From an uncultured Bacilli bacterium (GTDB taxonomy: Bacteria; Bacillota_I; Bacilli_A; RF39; UBA660): a stretch of DNA of 15,393 nucleotides. The first letter of the stretch is position 1, and each line of letters begins with the position of its first letter. Positions 14,374-15,393 of this stretch are shown in pieces. The stretch lies in the NCBI GenBank assembly GCA_934140355.1, contig CAKPBH010000032.1:1-15393 (forward strand). Reading direction: 5' to 3'. Below the pieces are notes generated by a model. That model saw nothing but the letters and a program-made list of their open reading frames with translations. It searched no databases and was not told where the DNA came from. Both the position numbers and the translations under genes were made by a program.

Positions 14374-14439
14374 ATGACAAAAAGAGAATTTTCTCTATTT
14401 ATTATAATATTGCTCCTATTCTTAGTTGTAATTATTTAA
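14374..14439 (+). CDS. 21-residue hydrophobic peptide, candidate type I toxin
   Basis: A 22-codon frame starting MTKREFS and continuing with an unbroken run of I, L, F and V to the stop TAA: one membrane segment with a charged N-terminus. In size and make-up it resembles type I toxins such as Ibs, TisB or Fst, though I see no sequence identity. The ribosome site GGTGGTG (14361-14367) lies directly at the foot of a 12-pair hairpin (14333-14361). The predicted mRNA 5' end carries AGATGCTTT (14322-14330), complementary to AAAGCATCT (14453-14461) beyond the stop; a second AGATGCT (14484-14490) competes for the same arm. A LexA-like box overlaps the promoter and a terminator follows at 14501-14540. 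An antisense RNA is not proven. Confidence 0.5.
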   Translation: MTKREFSLFIIILLLFLVVII

Positions 14440-14444
14440 CTCCT

Positions 14445-14471
14445 AAAATAGCAAAGCATCTAATTTCACAA
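14445..14471 (-). promoter_or_regulatory. Possible antisense promoter opposite the peptide gene
   Basis: On the minus strand, TTGTGA (14466-14471) and an extended -10 TGC-TATTTT (14445-14450) are 15 bases apart. A transcript would begin near 14438 and run fully antisense to the 21-residue frame. The spacing is short and no clear minus-strand terminator was found, so this is a weak call. Confidence 0.2.
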
Positions 14472-14500
14472 CTATGTGATTTCAGATGCTATATTCATAA

Positions 14501-14540
14501 GGGATTGCATTTGATCAACCATAATCAAATGTATCCTTTT
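14501..14540 (+). terminator. Terminator of the small peptide mRNA
   Basis: CATTTGAT (14508-14515) and ATCAAATG (14524-14531) pair perfectly. The stem extends by one G-T pair and GGAT/ATCC with a bulged T. The tail TTTTTATTTT follows from 14536. Confidence 0.7.
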
Positions 14541-14578
14541 TATTTTATGCAAGTTTCCTTGACATATTCATGATAACA

Positions 14579-14606
14579 TAAAAACGACTTTTTAACAAGC
14601 CGTTTT
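14579..14606 (-). terminator. Terminator of tmRNA gene
   Basis: On the minus strand AAAACGGCTT pairs with AAGTCGTTTT (ten pairs, one G-T) around a six-base loop, and the T-run (plus-strand A's 14580-14584) follows. It lies about 40 bases past the tmRNA 3' end. Confidence 0.75.
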
Positions 14607-14614
14607 AAATTTTT

Positions 14615-14631
14615 ACTCGAAAAGTTCGAGT
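14615..14631. repeat. Short hairpin next to the tmRNA 3' end
   Basis: ACTCGAA (14615-14621) and TTCGAGT (14625-14631) form a perfect seven-pair stem with a three-base loop. It lies in the trailer between the mature tmRNA end and its terminator and may mark the processing region. Confidence 0.5.
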
Positions 14632-14643
14632 TTAGTATCAATC

Positions 14644-15004
14644 TGGTGGAGCCGGGGAGAGTCGAACTCCCGTCCAAAAATAAAATCCATAAAACTTCTA
14701 CAAGTTTAGTTAATTCTAAATATTCATAAATAATTAGAAGAATTAACAAGAATAATTATTTACTATTCTTTCTTATTTCATTATATACCCAAGAAAAAAT
14801 ATATAATATAGTCTACTTTATATGTCCTATTCCTTTCTCGTAGACAAAGAAAAGATAGAACCTACTGATTAAATTAAATTACGCAAAAGCGTATCCAGTA
14901 GCATTACTATAGTTGTTTCCAGCTATATTTAATTTATCTGTAACGTAAGATAGACGACTTGCAGTTAAATTTTTTTTATTCCTGTCGAATCCATATACGA
15001 CCCC
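14644..15004 (-). ncRNA. ssrA: Transfer-messenger RNA (tmRNA)
   Basis: A 361-base tmRNA that frees stalled ribosomes by adding a degradation tag. The 3' end (plus 14644-14653, read in complement) is GGCTCCACCA with CCA encoded, preceded by a T-arm with TTCGACT. The 5' strand GGGGTCG (plus 14998-15004) pairs with CGGCTCC through seven pairs, two of them G-T, fixing both ends; the conserved GGATTCGACAGG follows. The tag frame lies at plus 14879-14938 and reads DKLNIAGNNYSNATGYAFA then TAA; an ACA codon just before may be the true resume codon. The YAFA ending resembles Mycoplasma-type tags rather than the YALAA or VALAA of many bacteria. The pseudoknots were not folded in detail. Confidence 0.96.
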
Positions 15005-15015
15005 ATAACACTTAC

Positions 15016-15044
15016 ATTATAAATAATTTTATCTCTCTTGTCAA
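15016..15044 (-). promoter_or_regulatory. Consensus promoter of tmRNA
   Basis: On the minus strand, a perfect TTGACA (15039-15044), 17 bases, and a perfect TATAAT (15016-15021). The predicted transcript start is within about ten bases of the mature 5' end, so little leader needs removal. Confidence 0.9.
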
Positions 15045-15055
15045 GATGTATATCA

Positions 15056-15088
15056 ACTAATAGTTTACTATAATTTATAGCTATTAGT
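15056..15088. repeat. Compound inverted repeat upstream of ssrA
   Basis: ACTAATAG (15056-15063) pairs with CTATTAGT (15081-15088), and inside it CTATAA (15068-15073) with TTATAG (15075-15080). It starts 12 bases upstream of the tmRNA -35 box. The rest of the 15005-15318 gap holds no gene; TTGAAAAG (15184-15191) and CTTTTCAA (15226-15233) form a widely spaced dyad. Confidence 0.4.
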
Positions 15089-15260
15089 AATCAAACACAT
15101 GAATTACTAGATAAAAATACTAATATATATAAATTTAAAAAAAATTTTGTTGGTAAGCATCAATTTTCTTATCCCATATGAGGTTGAAAAGTAGCAAATC
15201 AATAAATTTTTTCCCTCTTTCACCCCTTTTCAATGTTTATAATTTTGCCTTTTAAAAAAC

Positions 15261-15289
15261 TTGCAAAGTTTCTTGTTGTTTGATATACT
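15261..15289 (+). promoter_or_regulatory. Promoter of the right-edge gene
   Basis: TTGCAA (15261-15266), 17 bases, and TATACT (15284-15289), the latter preceded by TGA as an extended -10. Confidence 0.65.
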
Positions 15290-15318
15290 TTAGATAATTA
15301 GAATACAGAGGTGTAGAA

Positions 15319-15393
15319 GTGAGTTTGATTAAAAATATCCAAAAGAAAAAATACTTCATTTTAATGGGAATAATGGTTTATTCTGTACTCTTA
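15319..15393 (+). CDS. Start of a membrane protein gene, cut by the window edge
   Basis: Twenty-five codons open at GTG 15319 behind AGAGGTG (15307-15313). The start reads MSLIKNIQKKKYFILMG and continues IMVYSVLL: a basic N-terminus followed by a hydrophobic segment, as in a signal anchor or first membrane helix. The function cannot be told from this much. The strong promoter 30 bases upstream supports a real gene. Confidence 0.6.
   Translation, partial: MSLIKNIQKKKYFILMGIMVYSVLL

Noticed and set aside
14644..14700. Possible genomic-island attachment site at the tmRNA 3' end.
   Set aside because: ssrA ends are common integration targets, but no integrase gene and no second copy of the 3' end is found in the window.
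14540..14749. Minus-strand open frame of 69 codons.
   Set aside because: It runs across the tmRNA 3' end and terminator and has no ribosome site; the RNA gene explains the region.
1..15393. CRISPR array, insertion sequence or tRNA genes.
   Set aside because: No regularly spaced repeats, no transposase frame and no cloverleaf were found apart from the tRNA-like ends of tmRNA.

Overview
The window is strongly AT-rich (roughly 30% G+C by eye), with close gene spacing, strong AGGAGG ribosome sites and TTGACA/TATAAT promoters. This points to a low-GC Bacillota, probably an anaerobic gut lineage of Bacilli or Erysipelotrichia. Supporting signs are a T-box leader, a single-chain glycyl-tRNA synthetase, pyruvate formate-lyase with its activase, and a tmRNA tag ending YAFA. 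Trp is written TGG and one gene ends in TGA, so the standard code is likely. The placement is inference; no marker here fixes the species.

Left part (1-2591): a terminator from an upstream gene, about 300 bases without a gene, then a T-box-controlled operon of glyS and a GNAT acetyltransferase that overlaps it by one base. Next is a gap of about 640 bases holding a terminator, a large nested inverted repeat and scattered 7-mers.

Middle part (2926-8306): an orphan 2-hydroxyacyl-CoA dehydratase-type activase overlaps a SpoIVFB-like membrane protease. A hybrid histidine kinase with a degenerate ATP site follows, then a secreted coiled-coil M23 peptidase and a free-standing HPt protein. Kinase, receiver and HPt make a split phosphorelay, with the wall hydrolase between its parts. 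A good terminator closes this block.

Metabolic part (8319-12855): pflB and pflA, coupled through a TAATG junction, convert pyruvate to acetyl-CoA and formate. A helical protein of unknown function and a short-chain dehydrogenase follow, ending at a perfect 15-bp terminator.

Right part (12856-15393): a minus-strand M3-like zinc metallopeptidase lies next to a perfect 30-base palindrome. Then comes the most interesting locus: a 21-residue hydrophobic peptide gene with a LexA-box-like promoter, a structured leader and complementary 5' and 3' RNA arms. It looks like an SOS-controlled type I toxin or membrane peptide. The minus-strand tmRNA gene (ssrA) with a consensus promoter follows, and the start of a plus-strand membrane-protein gene runs off the right edge.
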